Shown here: piece after piece, positions 1 to 11,847 of the stretch | How the letters are laid out: each line of letters starts with the position of its first letter | Position numbering within the stretch: position 1 is the stretch's first letter | Assembly (NCBI GenBank): GCA_038277395.1 | Contig: CM076193.1 | Location: forward strand, 82,227,583-82,291,582 | DNA: 64,000 bases | Direction of reading: 5' to 3' | Source: Dryocosmus kuriphilus | Taxonomy: Eukaryota > Arthropoda > Insecta > Hymenoptera > Cynipidae | Notes under the pieces: generated by a model | Databases searched by the model: none | What the model saw: the letters and a program-made list of their open reading frames with translations, nothing else | Told to the model about the DNA's origin: nothing | Translations under genes and position numbers: made by a program

Positions 1-849
1 AAATTTACAATAATAATTGCAATTTTGAATACTTCAGTTTCAAAAGCGTTTAATTTTAAACAGATTTAAAATTAGGTGAATTGAACTTGTCAAACTAAAA
101 AGAATTTTAAATCGAACTCGTTATAAATTGCATAGTTTCATATTATAATCAAGTTAGTGACTTTTGAGTATTGCAAAACGTTTTTCTACTACAAATTTTA
201 AACACTTTTTCAAAATAAAACTTGCAAAATTGTACAATTTTTAGGTAGCAGCCTACAAAATTGTGCAATTTGAAATTAGAAACCTCCAAAACGGAACAAG
301 TTCAAAGTTATTACTCAACAACACACTCAAAAACTATAATTTTCGATTGGCTTGATAAAAACTATAAATTTTAAGTTTTGAACCTTCAAAGTTTAATTAT
401 ACTGAAAACTTTGAAATTTATATGATTTAAACTTGGAAGCTTCCAAAATTAATAAATTTAAACTTGAAGCGTTCACAATTAAACAATCTCGAACTTCGTT
501 TAAAATTTAGCAATCTTTAAATTACGATCTTGAAACAAAGTCGTAAGAAATGAATAATTTTCAAACTGCGCATCCTGCTTCTTAAAATTCAATCATTTTA
601 ATCTAAAGTGCAAAAGTAATAATTTGAAAATCAATGTAAAAACAATTCCATGCAATGGGAACAACTTCAAGTTGCTGCAAGTGGGAAAACAAATTTAGAA
701 GATGTCAAACAAACATATACCAATAAACTGTCACATTAACATGACAGAAAATTTCGCGAGACAAAAAACATACGAAAAACGGAAACATAGAAGCCTCATG
801 CGGACAGACAGACATACATACAGAGGATTATTAATACTTTCTTTTAATT
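1..849. other. AT-rich DNA, no gene seen
   Basis: No reading frame, RNA gene or transposon boundary can be supported here. The stretch is a run of AT-rich words such as 'aaaattg' and 'caattt'. Part of it (about 230-380) resembles 2065-2440 in word order, including a shared 'aactataatttt' segment, which suggests an old dispersed repeat. Nothing else is visible. Confidence 0.5.
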
Positions 850-1181
850 AACGTGGTGAAAAATACTTTTGGATCTTGAGGAATGGTATATGCTATAAAT
901 TCAATTGGAATATTAGGATCTATCGTATGGGGAAATAATAATAGGTATTTACAGTAGGAATAGATATTGATAAACGAGCTTATTATACTTCTGTAACTAC
1001 AATTATTTCTATTCCTGCAGGAATTAAAATTTTTGGGTGACTAGCAACTACATACAGAACAAAAATAGAATTTAATTTACCTGTTATATGGTCTTTAGGT
1101 TTCATTTTTTTATTTTCAATTGGAGGAGTAACAGGAGTGACATAAGCTAATTATTCATCAAATGGTATTCTTATACATGAT
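850..1181 (+). pseudogene. cox1: Nuclear copy of mitochondrial cox1 (NUMT fragment)
   Basis: With the invertebrate mitochondrial code this stretch reads as an internal part of cytochrome c oxidase subunit I. It starts near a KNTFGSWGMVYA-like block, continues through a GIDIDKRAYYTSVTTI block and a GIKIFGWLAT block, and ends near IWSLGFIFLFSIGGVTGV. Two codons at conserved tryptophans are TGA, so the standard code would stop there. A small indel around 932-945 shifts the frame after the valine-tryptophan that precedes the metal-ligand region, and a TAA follows the GGVTGV block. About 110 of the roughly 510 codons are present, with no start or end. It is therefore a non-functional transfer to the nucleus, not a mitochondrial contig: the flanks are ordinary AT-rich DNA and a transposon lies 50 bp downstream. 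Confidence 0.88.
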
Positions 1182-1232
1182 CAGCAAAATCATTCGCGCG
1201 CTAACCGCGCGTTTAGTTTCTTATGTTCAGGG

Positions 1233-1578
1233 CATGAAGTAATAGTAAGGAGAACAAACTATGTGTCACACAAGTGGTTCCAAATTTTCCGGACATAGTA
1301 AGGGAGGAGGACGTATGCTAAATGTTAAAGGTGGTAGCCTCGTTTTGAGTGGAATATCTGCGAGAGGCTGCGAGATTTTTTACTGCTGGATTTTTAGCGA
1401 AAAATTTGAATCATGAATAACCCACCAATCAAAAACTCTCACAGATATTTCACTCAAATCGAGGCGACCACCTTCAACATTTAGCGTACGTCCTCCCTCT
1501 CTAATATGTCCGGAAAACTTGGAACCACTTTCCATTCGTGCGCGCATTGACGTTTGGTCTCCTTACTATTACTCCATG
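1233..1578. mobile_element. P-type foldback MITE with perfect 8-bp target duplication
   Basis: The two ends are inverted copies beginning CATGAAGTAATAGTAAGGAG and CATGGAGTAATAGTAAGGAG. The similarity continues through almost the whole element, so it folds into a hairpin with arms of about 160 bp. The 8-bp duplication GTTCAGGG lies immediately outside both ends (1225-1232 and 1579-1586) with no mismatch. CATG termini and an 8-bp duplication are typical of the P superfamily, so I assign it there by inference. There is no coding capacity. A P-like transposase relic lies at 26326-29054, but I could not show that it has these ends. Confidence 0.85.
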
Positions 1579-1586
1579 GTTCAGGG

Positions 1587-2946
1587 GCAAAATAATTTTT
1601 AATAAAAGTTCAACTGTTTTCGACTCCAAAAAATATAAACTTATCAATGACTCTCAATTCAAATTATAATTTTATAGTCTTTCAGTAATATATTTTGTTA
1701 ATTTATTTTACAAAGTATTAAATGTTACAATTTATTTTTAATTTTGCTTTCTAATTTATATAAGTTTTACTTTAAGTGCTTCAAATTTACACAATATTTA
1801 AAAATAACACATTCAAAAGTTTAACAATTTCAAAACATTAGCTTAAAAATTACACAAATTTTATTTCTAAGTCTAAAAAATTAAACAATCTCTAAAAGTA
1901 TACTACTTAAATGTTTTTTAATCTAGAAAGCCATAAAAATTGAACGTTTTAAATTTTTTGAATATTCATTTAGAAGTTTGAGTAATATTAAAATACATTT
2001 AAAATAATTGACTCGTAACCATGCAAAACTGAGAATTTCCTTACTTAAAATGTTCTTAAAAATGTAAAACATGAAATCAGAAGCCTGCTTGAACATTGTG
2101 CAATTTAAAATTTAAAACCTCTAGAGCAACTGAATAATTTCAAAAAGGTTTAACTGAACAACTTCAAATTTAATGCCAGTAAAAATTTAATAAAAAAAAA
2201 CATTAAAAATTGTACATTTCAAATTATTCTTATCTGGTCAACAACAATAACATGCCAAACTTATACTTTTGAAAATTTGTAACGTTCCTGATTAAGCATT
2301 TTAAAATTAAGAAACTTAAAAACAAATTTTTTCGAATTCGAGCTTTGCAAGCTGACCAGTTTTAGTTTCAATGCCTCAAAAGTTAAACTATTTTAGAATT
2401 TCACACTCAAAACTATAATTTTCAATTGGATTAATACAAATTATAAAGACGATAAAAATTATAATTAGGCATCATCATACTGTGATAACAAAAATTCACT
2501 GTTTCAACTTTTAGAAGTTATTATTATTTTGAATCTCATTTTTCTTATTTTGCCTCACTGTATGGTAGCGCGTGTGTGGAGGCACGCGCGAACGTAGGTA
2601 CACTAAAAGATAAATATTTCCAAAACTTCCAGACCCTCCATCAATTTTTTCTTAATGAAACAGAAAATTATAAGGCATCAAACTTTTTGTATTCAAAAGA
2701 AATAAAAAAAGAAGATACTTTTGAGCGAAAAATTGAATGACCCCTGGAAAAAATCATTCATATTAAATCAGCGATTCTGAAGATATAGTCATTAAAAATG
2801 GAGTCTTCAAAAAAGTCGGGTCTCGAAATTAAAAATCTGGTAATTCCCTATATCTTGAAAATTTTGGGAAACCATCTCAACTATAAACTTCAATCATCCA
2901 AAACTAAAGTCTCACCAATTTTGACCAAAATCGCTGGACGCAACTG
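1587..2946. other. AT-rich DNA, no gene seen
   Basis: I see no gene. The stretch is mainly short A/T-rich words and shares segments with 230-380. From about 2560 it becomes less AT-biased and leads into the inverted repeat that begins at 2947. Confidence 0.5.
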
Positions 2947-3107
2947 AAGGCTGCTGGCCGAGGTGTCAAAAAACTGTAACGTCGCTCAAATTCCCATTGA
3001 ATTCCATCTGTTTTCGTATATACTACTTATGTATTTTAAACAGAAACTTTGCAAAAAGAAGGGGTTCACGGTTGTATGGGGTGCGGTTGCTAGACAGCTT
3101 TCCGAAA

Positions 3108-3943
3108 AAAGTAAAAATATCTGTGCTAAAATACGATAATAGAAAAGTGCTGAAATGAGGGGAAGTAGAGAAATAGTTCCAATAGTTAGAAGAAGAAAGC
3201 AATACCAGAGTAGTACTGACAACCTGGAAATGATTAAGTTAGGGACTGGAGAGATACTGCAACTGCATTCGCGGTAAGGCAGCACTTTTTTCTTTTCAGC
3301 GAATTTCCCACTGTGCACAATACAAACATATTCCATGTGAAAAACATTAAAAGTACAAAAATAATTGTATGCAACAAGTGGGGTAATGACAGAATTTCAT
3401 AGGTGAAAGCGCTCATCGCGCCGTCAAATTTGAAATACAATAGTATGGTATAAATGTCAATGCAGTATTGTTATCTTGCGCAGAAATATAATGTAATATT
3501 GAACAATACTTCAAAGCGACATTTTTAAATTATATTTCTACAGAAGATAACAATATTACATTGACTATTGTATTTCAAACTCGAAATTCCCGCCGTCGCG
3601 TGCGACATTACCAACAGCATTTTGACAGCTGTGGTTGGTGCGACGAGCGCTGTCACCTATGAAATTCTGTCATAACCCCACTTGTTGCATACAATTATTT
3701 TTGTACTTTTAATTTTTTTCACATGGAATATGTTTGTGTTGTGCACAATGAAAAATTCGCTGAAAAGAAAAAAGTGCTACCTTGCCGCGAATGCAGTTGC
3801 AGTACGTGCCTCTCCAGTCCCTAACATAATCATTTACAGATTACTCTGGTATTGCTTTCTCCTTTTAACCATTGGAACTTTCTCTACTTCCCCTCATTTC
3901 AACACTTTTCCATTATCATATTTTAGCACAGATATTTTTGCTT
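3108..3943. repeat. Foldback inside the composite element
   Basis: Arms 3108-3480 and about 3540-3943 are reverse complements with a few substitutions and small indels. The centre lies near 3500. A shared block around 3300-3360 reappears inverted at 3710-3770. The reading frames on either side of the centre are mirror images of each other and are therefore products of the repeat, not genes. It interrupts the left arm of the larger element, so it is probably a later insertion. Confidence 0.75.
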
Positions 3944-4649
3944 GGGGAGATTGCGATATCCGTGGCGACAATGTTTTAATAGGGATTCCTACAGGATTTT
4001 CTGCGAGAAACACGAATCTGACAATTTTAAATCGATAACTCCACTATTTATCGAGATATCAATTTCTTTTACTTTTTGACTGTGATCAGCCACAGGGGAG
4101 CCTTCCCGCCCCCAATGAAGCGTTGGAAAAGGGGTAGGGGTACGACCTTACATTATTTTTTTGACCAGTCATGCTACGACCTTAAATTATTTTATTCAAA
4201 TTTTTACGAATTTCGTCGTAACCATAGATGATAAGGAATATAGCTCGCTGCATTACCATAGCACGTGCTCGAATGAATGTATCATAACACTCGCTCGAGT
4301 AGGTGTCGACCCACGATAAATGTACTGCAGTCAGCAATATAGTAAAGACGAAACTAATATAATCGTTGTACCATGGTTAGAATGATACAAATGCAAGAGA
4401 AGATAAAGTAGGAAGCTCATGATAAATAAAGTGCATTATCATATGTAGAGAAAACTTAAGGTAAATGACTTTCATAACTTGTATCATCGCGACCATTAGA
4501 TATACGGAGTAAAGTTAAGGTATAAGATAAGTAATTATAAAGCTTCGATAAATAAGAAACTATCCGGATATCGAAAAGTAGAAATCTATAACTATAAGTT
4601 TAAGATTCGAAAGGACAAGATAAGAGGGATCTCGAAGTATGAATTCACC

Positions 4650-4768
4650 GTTGATCAATCAATAATCAATCAATAATCAGTCAATAATCAATCAACGATC
4701 AATCAATAATCAATCAATGATAAATCAATAATCAATCAATAATCAATCGATTATCTATCAATAATTCA
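4650..4768. repeat. Simple tandem repeat based on AATCAATCAAT
   Basis: Imperfect copies of an 11-12-bp unit (AATCAATCAATA, with CGATCAATC and TGATAAATC variants) follow one another for about 115 bp. It is low-complexity DNA with no sign of function. Confidence 0.85.
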
Positions 4769-4911
4769 TTCGTAACCGTCTGAGATCATCAGAGGCACTT
4801 AGTTCAGTAAATTTATCAACTTATACCAAGAACATACTGAAGCTATGTAGAATTGTGCGGTATCAGCAAAAGTACAAATCCGTTTGATTCTTCATTCAAG
4901 AGCATCCAAGC

Positions 4912-5230
4912 GCAAGTGTAGAATGACAAGACTCGACGAGTCTCGACTAGTCTTGTGCATACGTGGCTTATGATATAAAATCATGATGCCTTTCTAAGTA
5001 GCAAAGATGAATTCACCGAAATTAACTAATGCATAACTTCGTAAGCATAGGCACAGAATGACAACATATTTTGACGAGTCTTATATGTACGTGACTTATG
5101 ATATAAATTTATGATGCTTTTCTAAGTAGCAAAGATGAATTCACCGAAATTAACTAGAAAATATGATAATGCATAACTTCGTAAGCACAAGCGCAGTATG
5201 ACAAGACTCGACAGGTCCTGAACGAGCGTG
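4912..5230. repeat. 128-bp tandem repeat, two and a half units
   Basis: The phrase CTAAGTAGCAAAGATGAATT occurs at 4994 and again at 5122, exactly 128 bp apart, followed each time by CACCGAAATTAACTA. The surrounding GACAAGACTCGAC and CTTATGATATAAA segments repeat at the same spacing. A partial third unit ends near 5230. The array sits just upstream of a TATA-type promoter, as enhancer-like repeats do in some LTRs. Confidence 0.8.
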
Positions 5231-5436
5231 ACTAATGGTATATGCTCATGGTCCCGTTCTTAAGAACAAGGATAATGTTACCATAATGATTATAAATATT
5301 AGAGGAAGAAATTGTGAATCATAGACAAAACAAACGTGCTAATGTATAATTCTGCAAGCGTACATGCTGATGTGCAGTTTGCGAGGCGTACGTGACTGTG
5401 AGCATGAATCCCTATCTTTACAAAAGAAGCTCAAGG

Positions 5437-5447
5437 GTATATAAACC
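5437..5447 (+). promoter_or_regulatory. TATA box of an LTR-like block
   Basis: GTATATAAACC stands about 30 bp upstream of a GC-richer stretch (TCAGGCTCG near 5460) where transcription could start. Downstream lie a 78-bp direct duplication containing TCTGAAATCAGTTAAATA (5509 and 5587) and an AATAAA at about 5911. This order of tandem upstream repeats, TATA and poly(A) signal resembles U3-R-U5 of an LTR, so 4900-5950 may be a solo LTR. I could not define TG/CA ends or a target duplication. Confidence 0.35.
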
Positions 5448-6129
5448 CCCAGTTTTCCCTCAGGCTCGTTTTTACGTTCCGTGCGGTTGCTCTGTACACG
5501 TCGCCATCTGAAATCAGTTAAATAACCTCAGGTAGCAATTGAAAGTAGTCAACTATCCAAGTATTTTATCTTGTGAATGTAGTCCTCTGAAATCAGTTAA
5601 ATAGCTTCAAGTTGCAAACATAACTACAGTCATCATAGAGTCTAGTTCGGGCTAGAACCAAGTGTCATAAATTCAAACAAGAACTCACGAGTGGATTCGA
5701 TCTGTAGTCTTATGTTCGTGTCTCGCTCGAGGATGAAAGGAAAGTTACTTTGATTTCGGTTCCGGGACTTTCACTCTAGCCAAACCAACTCCGTGAAAGA
5801 ATCTCTTCGTTGTTCTTTCGGAATAGAGACGCAAGCGACGACCATCTGTATTGCCCTTTCTGAATAGAAAGGTAGTGTAAGTTTTATATACAATTATTAA
5901 CATTTCTACAATAAACAACATTTTACCAAACACTCTTTGCATAAATTACATTAATATCCTCATCACACTCTTTACATTTTGAACTTTACTCTTATATAGC
6001 CCGCGTAGGATTGCCAATGACAACGTCCCACGACAAACAATTGATCAGGATTTCCCACCCTGATCTAAATCTGCTAAACTCACCTCCTCTACTTTCAATT
6101 TCCACTCTACCCTCGCCTTTAACTCGGGA

Positions 6130-6440
6130 TGTAACAGTCACAGGGGTGCCTTCCAGCCCCCCCCCCCCCCCCCATGAGGCACTGGGAAAGGGGTAGGTGT
6201 GCGAACTTACATTATTTTTGTGACCAGTCACAGGGGTGCACCCCCCCCCCCCCCTATGAGGCGTTGGAAAAGGGGTAGGGATGCGACCTTACATTATTTT
6301 TGTGACCAATTACACGGGTGCTTTCCAGCCCCCTATGAGGCGTAGGGAAAGGGGCAGGAATACGACCTTATTTACTTTTGTGACCAATCACAGGGATGCT
6401 TTCCCGTCCCCCATGAGTCGTTGGAAAGTGGTAGGGGTGA
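6130..6440. repeat. Tandem ~80-90-bp repeats with C-tracts
   Basis: Units start CAGGGGTGC at 6141, 6231, 6312 (CACGGGTGC) and 6391 (CAGGGATGC), giving steps of 90, 81 and 79 bp. Each carries a C-run, ATGAGGCG, GGAAAGGGGTAGG, a run ending CATTATTTTTGTGACCA and the next start. The first two have homopolymer C tracts of 13 or more. One unit is at 4088-4180 and an inverted unit at 6735-6845. A related array on the other strand is at 55850-56180. Confidence 0.85.
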
Positions 6441-7150
6441 GTTCTGCGTTATTCGATTATTTAATTTAACAGAAAAAAAAAGATATCTCGAAAAACATTT
6501 AAGATATCGACTTAAAAAATTTCGATTTGTTTTTCTCGCAAAAACCTGTCATCGAAATCCATAGTCAGAAGTTACATAAATTTAAAAAACAAAAAAAGGC
6601 AAAAATTTTAAAATAAAAATATCGATACCTCGAAAAATATTCGATATCGATTTACAATTTTCAGAATCGTGTTTCTCGCAAAAAATCATACAGGAATCCA
6701 GACTAACTCTTTGTCGACACGGATATCGTAATTTCCCCGGGGTCGGGAAGGCACCCCCGTGTCACAAAAGTAATGTAAGGTCGTACCCCTACCCCTTTTC
6801 CAGCGCCTCATGGGGGGGCGGGAAGCCCTGTGACTGGTCACAAACATAATGGAGATATCGATTTAAAATTGTCAGATTCGTGTTTCTCGCAAAAAATCCT
6901 ATAGGAATCCGCATTAAAACATTGTCGCCACGGATATCGTAATCGTGCCTTTTACTTTTTTTTTGTAAAACTGTCTAACAACCTCATCTCATACAACCGC
7001 GAACCCCTTCCGAGTTGAGGAAATCTTTTTTTGGCAAAGTGTCTGTTTAAAACACATAAGTAATATATACGAAGACAGATGGAATTCAATGGGAATTTGA
7101 GCGACATCACATTTCTAACCTATTTTTCGACACCTCGGCCAACAGCCTTA

Positions 7151-8460
7151 AGACTTCAAATTCCAAGCATTCAAAGTCGGAAAACACCAAATATTTCAAG
7201 CTGTGAAATAAAAAATTGATCAGATTTTCTAATTTTGATAATTGTAAAATGTATAAGTTTGAATTCAATTGGCGAAAATGTTTCAAATTGAACGAGGATC
7301 AAAAAACACACTAAGGCATCAACTATTTAATTATCATTGAAATAAAATGTATCTACAATTTTTTTGAACGTTTGAATTCCTTTTTATATTTTCTTGCAAT
7401 ATCTTTAAATAATAATAATTTTTCTCGGTAGATATTACTTTTTACTTACCCCTAGCACAAATTTAGGCAAGACAAACAAACAAATTGACACGTAGGATAA
7501 TACGTGCATCTTATTTCTTTATTGAACTATTTTTCACACTATAGATACTTATTATCGCGTGTTATTTTCACACTAGGAAACTACAAGTTTCATGGTAATA
7601 TTTCGTATTTATTATTGAAAATTTACAACTGCAAATCCTGCTTAGAGACTTCTCTTTTTTCCTGATACTTTTAAGGTTGTTCAGTGACCTAATCATGAAA
7701 ACGTGACATATTTATTTGTACATGATCCAACAAACTATGGTCTAGCCACGCGCATCTAAAAAAAAGTGAACCAATCAAATGGTCCGTATGTTATCGTACT
7801 GTGGCTTCCATCTTTAAAAGGACGATGAGCGGCAAATTTGAACCAAGTTCAACGCTGAATGTGAGAATGGCAGAAATAACTCGGAAACGGTCTTTTAGAT
7901 AATCATCCAAAGCCGAAATAAAAATTAAATTAATATTTGTAACATGGTTTATAACATGATATTAAAAAATGTGAAGTGCTTCTTTGAAACATCTTTAAAA
8001 AATGAGAATATTCCATCCTGTTTGCGGATTTTTGGAGGAAAAATGTTTCAAAGTTAGATGAAGTAATGTTTTTATAACTTTAATTATTAAGAATAAATTA
8101 TATACTTAAATGGTTTGAGATACTCGAAAGACAAAATATCGTCCTTGAATAACTATTGCTCAAAGAAAATTTTGAAAGTTGAAACATAATTTTTATTACT
8201 GTATTGTACGTTTTGCATAATATAATTATATAAAATGTGGTATAAGTTATGAAATGGAATTTTCCTACAAAATACATTCATTTTTACTATTTGCACTTTA
8301 ATGTATTTCTTGTTTATAATGATAGGTTAATAGCTAGAAATTCACAATTACTCATCTAATGTATCATAAATAGTTAAAAAATATCGATGTATTAACCGAC
8401 TTATTAATATCTAATTTTTATAATATAGTTTCAAAAGCCCTGTGTTAAATTATCTCACTA
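7151..8460. other. AT-rich DNA, no gene seen
   Basis: No supported gene, repeat boundary or RNA. The sequence is A/T-rich with short low-complexity tracts. Confidence 0.5.
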
Positions 8461-8465
8461 AGTAA

Positions 8466-8488
8466 GGGGGGGGGGGGGGGGGGGGGGG
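8466..8488 (+). repeat. Homopolymer of 23 G
   Basis: Twenty-three consecutive G in otherwise AT-rich DNA. It can form stacked guanine structures. It also creates a spurious polyproline frame on the minus strand. The 330 bp to its right (8490-8820) are GC-richer than the surroundings but contain nothing I recognise. Confidence 0.9.
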
Positions 8489-8819
8489 ATTGTTTGAATC
8501 GTCTGAATCACAAAGTATTGCATGGAGACCGTTCGCCTATAGTTGGTGCTGGTGGGAAGCAGCCCACAAGTGCGGGCTCCCCGGATTTCCACTTCTTTCA
8601 GAACAAAAGCGCCACGTGTTGAAAATCGAAGACTTGGAGCAGACTGACATGTAGCGCCCCGGTGTCGGAAAGGAGAATGAAGTGTGGAACAGGGAATGAA
8701 TGTTTGTATACAGAGAATTAATTTTTTTATAGAAATATTATTGTCTTTAACGTAGATTTTTTTATCATGGATTATATTTTGGAAAGCGGATTTTCCGGAA
8801 TTATAAATGGAATGCAATT

Positions 8820-10560
8820 TAAGGATTCTATGAAGGAAAAAGTTATGAAACTAGTCAATTCTAATGACATGTCACGCGTAAGATAAATAAAAAAGGTGAC
8901 AAAACAGTTATTGAAGGTTTTTGCTTTCGCCAAACGTCAGCCAACGCAGAGGCTTACTTTGTGCGAATAGATATAAATACTGATAGTTCAGCTGCAGTTA
9001 CTATCAAAATAATTTGTTTCACATAAGATTCATTTTTTTTAAACAAACAGTGCCGACATCTTGGCAGGAAATTCTCGAAGATGATCTTGTGTTTTAGCGT
9101 TGCATTTGTCACCATACATAATCCGAGAACAAATGAAAATGTTTACGCTGTCTTCTCGGCGATCATCGCAAAAATCGATTTGGATGCACTCATCTTGATA
9201 AATCTTATTGGTTGTTCTCACCGCTGTATTGAACTGTTTCGCACCTGTTTTGCTAATTACCTATCGGGAAAAATTGTAGCGAAACTCGTGCTCAATGGAT
9301 GGTCTGATATTTTATTTTCCTCAGAATGTTTACTGCAAATTCGCGAATATTTTGTCGGATTCCATGACGACTTTTCAGGACAAAAAAACAATTTTTTGCA
9401 TGTTAAACTTATTATTAATTAAATAATTGATAATAATTTAATTAACAACCAAATATAATTTTCAGCATACTTTTATAGATAATTGCATGAAAATTGAATC
9501 AAGTACATTTCTAAAAATATTATAGAAATGAATAATTTATTTTATATATTTTTCATCATTCAATTCAATTTCTAATTGGTCAAATTTGACATGATTTTTA
9601 TCACGTACCATTTTTTTTTTTTTTTTTTTTCTGAATATTTGATTTAGTTTTTACGGGTTTTTAGCTTCTTTTTAAACTGAATAAATTCTTTTTTTTTTTT
9701 AATGCTTGGTTAAATTTTATCTGGTTCCTTTTTTCACAATTTTATTGGTCACATTCAATTTGTTGAATTTAATTATTAAATTTTTGAATATAAAAATTAT
9801 ATTTTTTTACTTTTATATAAATTTATTAACTTTTTATAAATTATAAAAATTCATATAAATTTATATTTTTTTATTGAGATTGGGATTTTATTAGATTATT
9901 TTTTTACTTTTTAATTTTAAATAAAATTCTTGATTCGAATTAAAAAATGACTTCAAAAATGATTCTCGAAAAAAAATGCAGTTTGTTTTGAGATTCTTCT
10001 TGTTTGCGATTCGCCGATTTTTGGAAATTACTTACATTTTTTCGATACATAAATGGCTTTTATCTTTCCTTGCTTTCATTTCCTATTCACCACTTTCCTC
10101 TACCTAAGTATTTTCTTAAATATTAATGATTTTCAATACTTAGTTGATTCTATTTACTGCTTTTATCCATTTTTCTCTTTGGAAAACTTTATTTTTATTC
10201 GTTGAAAAACTGTAAAATATTGTTCCCGGAGAATTTGAGCTGCTACTGTTGCAACAACGGCACAGCATTAGTTTCCAACTTCTCATTTTGACATTGCAAA
10301 ATACGTGAAATTATGAAATTGTTAGGGATTAACGAACCGAATAACTGTCATTCAAAGATTGCGGTCATGTTTTCAATGTTTTTGGTTATTTTTCCAGCGC
10401 TTTCCATTGGTAAATCTTTATCATATGAGAATATATTGAGTATTGCAATGGAATGATATATATAGAAAATTATTCTACAGTATTTCGGCGAACGCAAAAT
10501 TGTTAAAGATTTTTTTTTTAGTTAATATTGTATTTGATTGTATGAAAATTTGTACCACAC
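8820..10560. other. AT-rich DNA, no gene seen
   Basis: No supported gene. A 113-codon frame at 9081-9422 has no recognisable motif and ends in repetitive TTAATTAAATAATT; I treat it as chance. T-tracts at about 9610-9630 and 9690-9700 are simple homopolymers. Confidence 0.45.
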
Positions 10561-10848
10561 GTAATTCATCATTTCCTCACTGTGGGCGCTAGTAGTATTT
10601 TTTCCTAGGCTCCGCCTCTGTGCAGACGACAATTCTAGATTTGCCGTCTACTACTATGGCGACTGATGGCGATATCAAAATTCCTCCATTTTCCGCATAT
10701 AGCGTTCTTGTAGCGTAAGAAATATAAATTAGTGGGTTCCGTGGTAAGGGACCCACAATATGACGCCAGGTCCAGGTGTAATACTTGTCGAACTGTCTGC
10801 TTGTAGTATTTCGTGGTTTGAATCGTCATAAGGCTAGCGCATCGACAT

Positions 10849-11820
10849 CAGGGTTCGGTACGTAAATTACTCGATGTAATTTACATAATTTTCTACATGT
10901 ATATTACATGGTAATACATCTTTAGTTTACTACGCAATTTACGTCGTTTCCGAACATAACCTAATCTTGTGCGAAACCATGGAACCACGGCCACGTCCGG
11001 AACGAAAGAAACAATCAGCAATAGATTTTAAATATTTATTAATAATTAAAGTGAGAAATATAAAATGAGGAGAGGCGGTAGGCCAAAACACGAATCTTAT
11101 AGAATAACGGAAGTTTGTTATGACGTCCTCTATAAATCTAATTAACATTAAATATGAATATCTAAACAAAATTTCTTAAATTTTATATCTTGCACTTCAG
11201 TTTCACAGTGAATGTTTTTTTTAAAATGTAAATGAAAAATTAATACCATAATTTGATACACCCGACAGTTATCTGACAGCAAACTCTAAATAAACTTATT
11301 CATTATAGATTCCATAAGAAATAATAATTAGAAGAAATTACAAATATTAACAATAAATATTAATTAAAAATAAATTACAAGTTACTTACCTACCTGTGAC
11401 CGAGAAGACGCTTATGACATAAATTTGTTAAAATTTTATTGCACAACAAATACTTTTCTTGATTTAGGTTCTCAACTTTTATTTTTTGAAAATCAAGTTC
11501 CTCTGCGGGGTTTCGACGTGAGATTGTTTAAATTTATTTTTTCCACCTATAATTAAGATTCTTTGTTCTTTCTAGCAAATATTAACTTTTAATCGGTTAA
11601 CTCTTTAGATTTTGGCTTCTTGACAATGAACTCTTAATAGTGTTAATGACTTTGTTTGTTTACAATTTACATCCTATACAAAACTGAGGCTATGTGAGAT
11701 TATTGACACCACCATATTGGATATGTAATTTAATCAGTTTTTCTACGTTTTCTACGTAAATTACGCAGAAAATGTAATTTACGTAAACAACTCGGAGTTA
11801 CGCGTAACTTCGGAACCCTG
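10849..11820 (+). mobile_element. hAT non-autonomous element, copy A
   Basis: It begins CAGGGTTCGGTACG and ends GGAACCCTG, the CAGGG ends typical of hAT transposons, and it is flanked by a perfect 8-bp duplication ATCGACAT (10841-10848 and 11821-11828). Both subterminal regions carry repeated GTAATTTACGT-like motifs, probably transposase binding sites. A start of a zinc-finger transposase exon survives near 11065. Copy B (11848-12686) is the same family in opposite orientation. A paralogue of the target without the insertion lies at 13345-13352. Confidence 0.93.
11065..11127 (+). pseudogene. Relic of hAT transposase first exon
   Basis: Reading from ATG at 11065 gives MRRGGRPKHESYRI. The related element at 45712-46336 has MIRGGRPKAGYCEKLGF at the start of a BED-finger-like exon, so the two starts match over RGGRPK. 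Here the similarity fades after about 12 residues and no finger cysteines follow. It shows that this family descends from a protein-coding hAT. Copy B has lost this segment in a deletion of about 140 bp. Confidence 0.55.
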
Positions 11821-11847
11821 ATCGACATACAGAAATGGACCGATGAC

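Larger units (their letters stand above)
2947..7150. mobile_element. Composite 4.2-kb element with nested inverted repeats
   Basis: The outer arms 2947-3107 and 6953-7150 are inverted copies: a block around GGGGTTCACGGTTGTATG on the left has its reverse complement on the right, and both end at a GCTGNTGGCCGAGGTGTC-like sequence. A second inverted pair is 3945-4040 against 6850-6945 (also 6650-6740), and a third is the ~80-90-bp repeat at 4088-4180 against 6735-6845. No transposase is visible. The middle (4200-6000) holds a simple repeat, a 128-bp tandem repeat and an LTR-like block. I could not find a clean target duplication, so the true ends are uncertain. Confidence 0.6.

Noticed and set aside
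2986..4038. Frames of 68-118 codons with hydrophobic segments on both strands
   Set aside because: They are mirror images of one another across a foldback, so they reflect the repeat and not a membrane protein.
4650..5230. CRISPR-like spacing of direct repeats
   Set aside because: The 128-bp units are contiguous, with no conserved repeat and variable spacer alternation, and no cas-like genes exist here. The host is eukaryotic.
8458..8817. 119-codon minus-strand frame ending in polyproline
   Set aside because: The proline run is only the 23-G tract read backwards, and the rest has no recognisable motif.
9081..9422. 113-codon plus-strand frame
   Set aside because: No known motif, no neighbouring exon signals, and it ends in simple A/T repeats.
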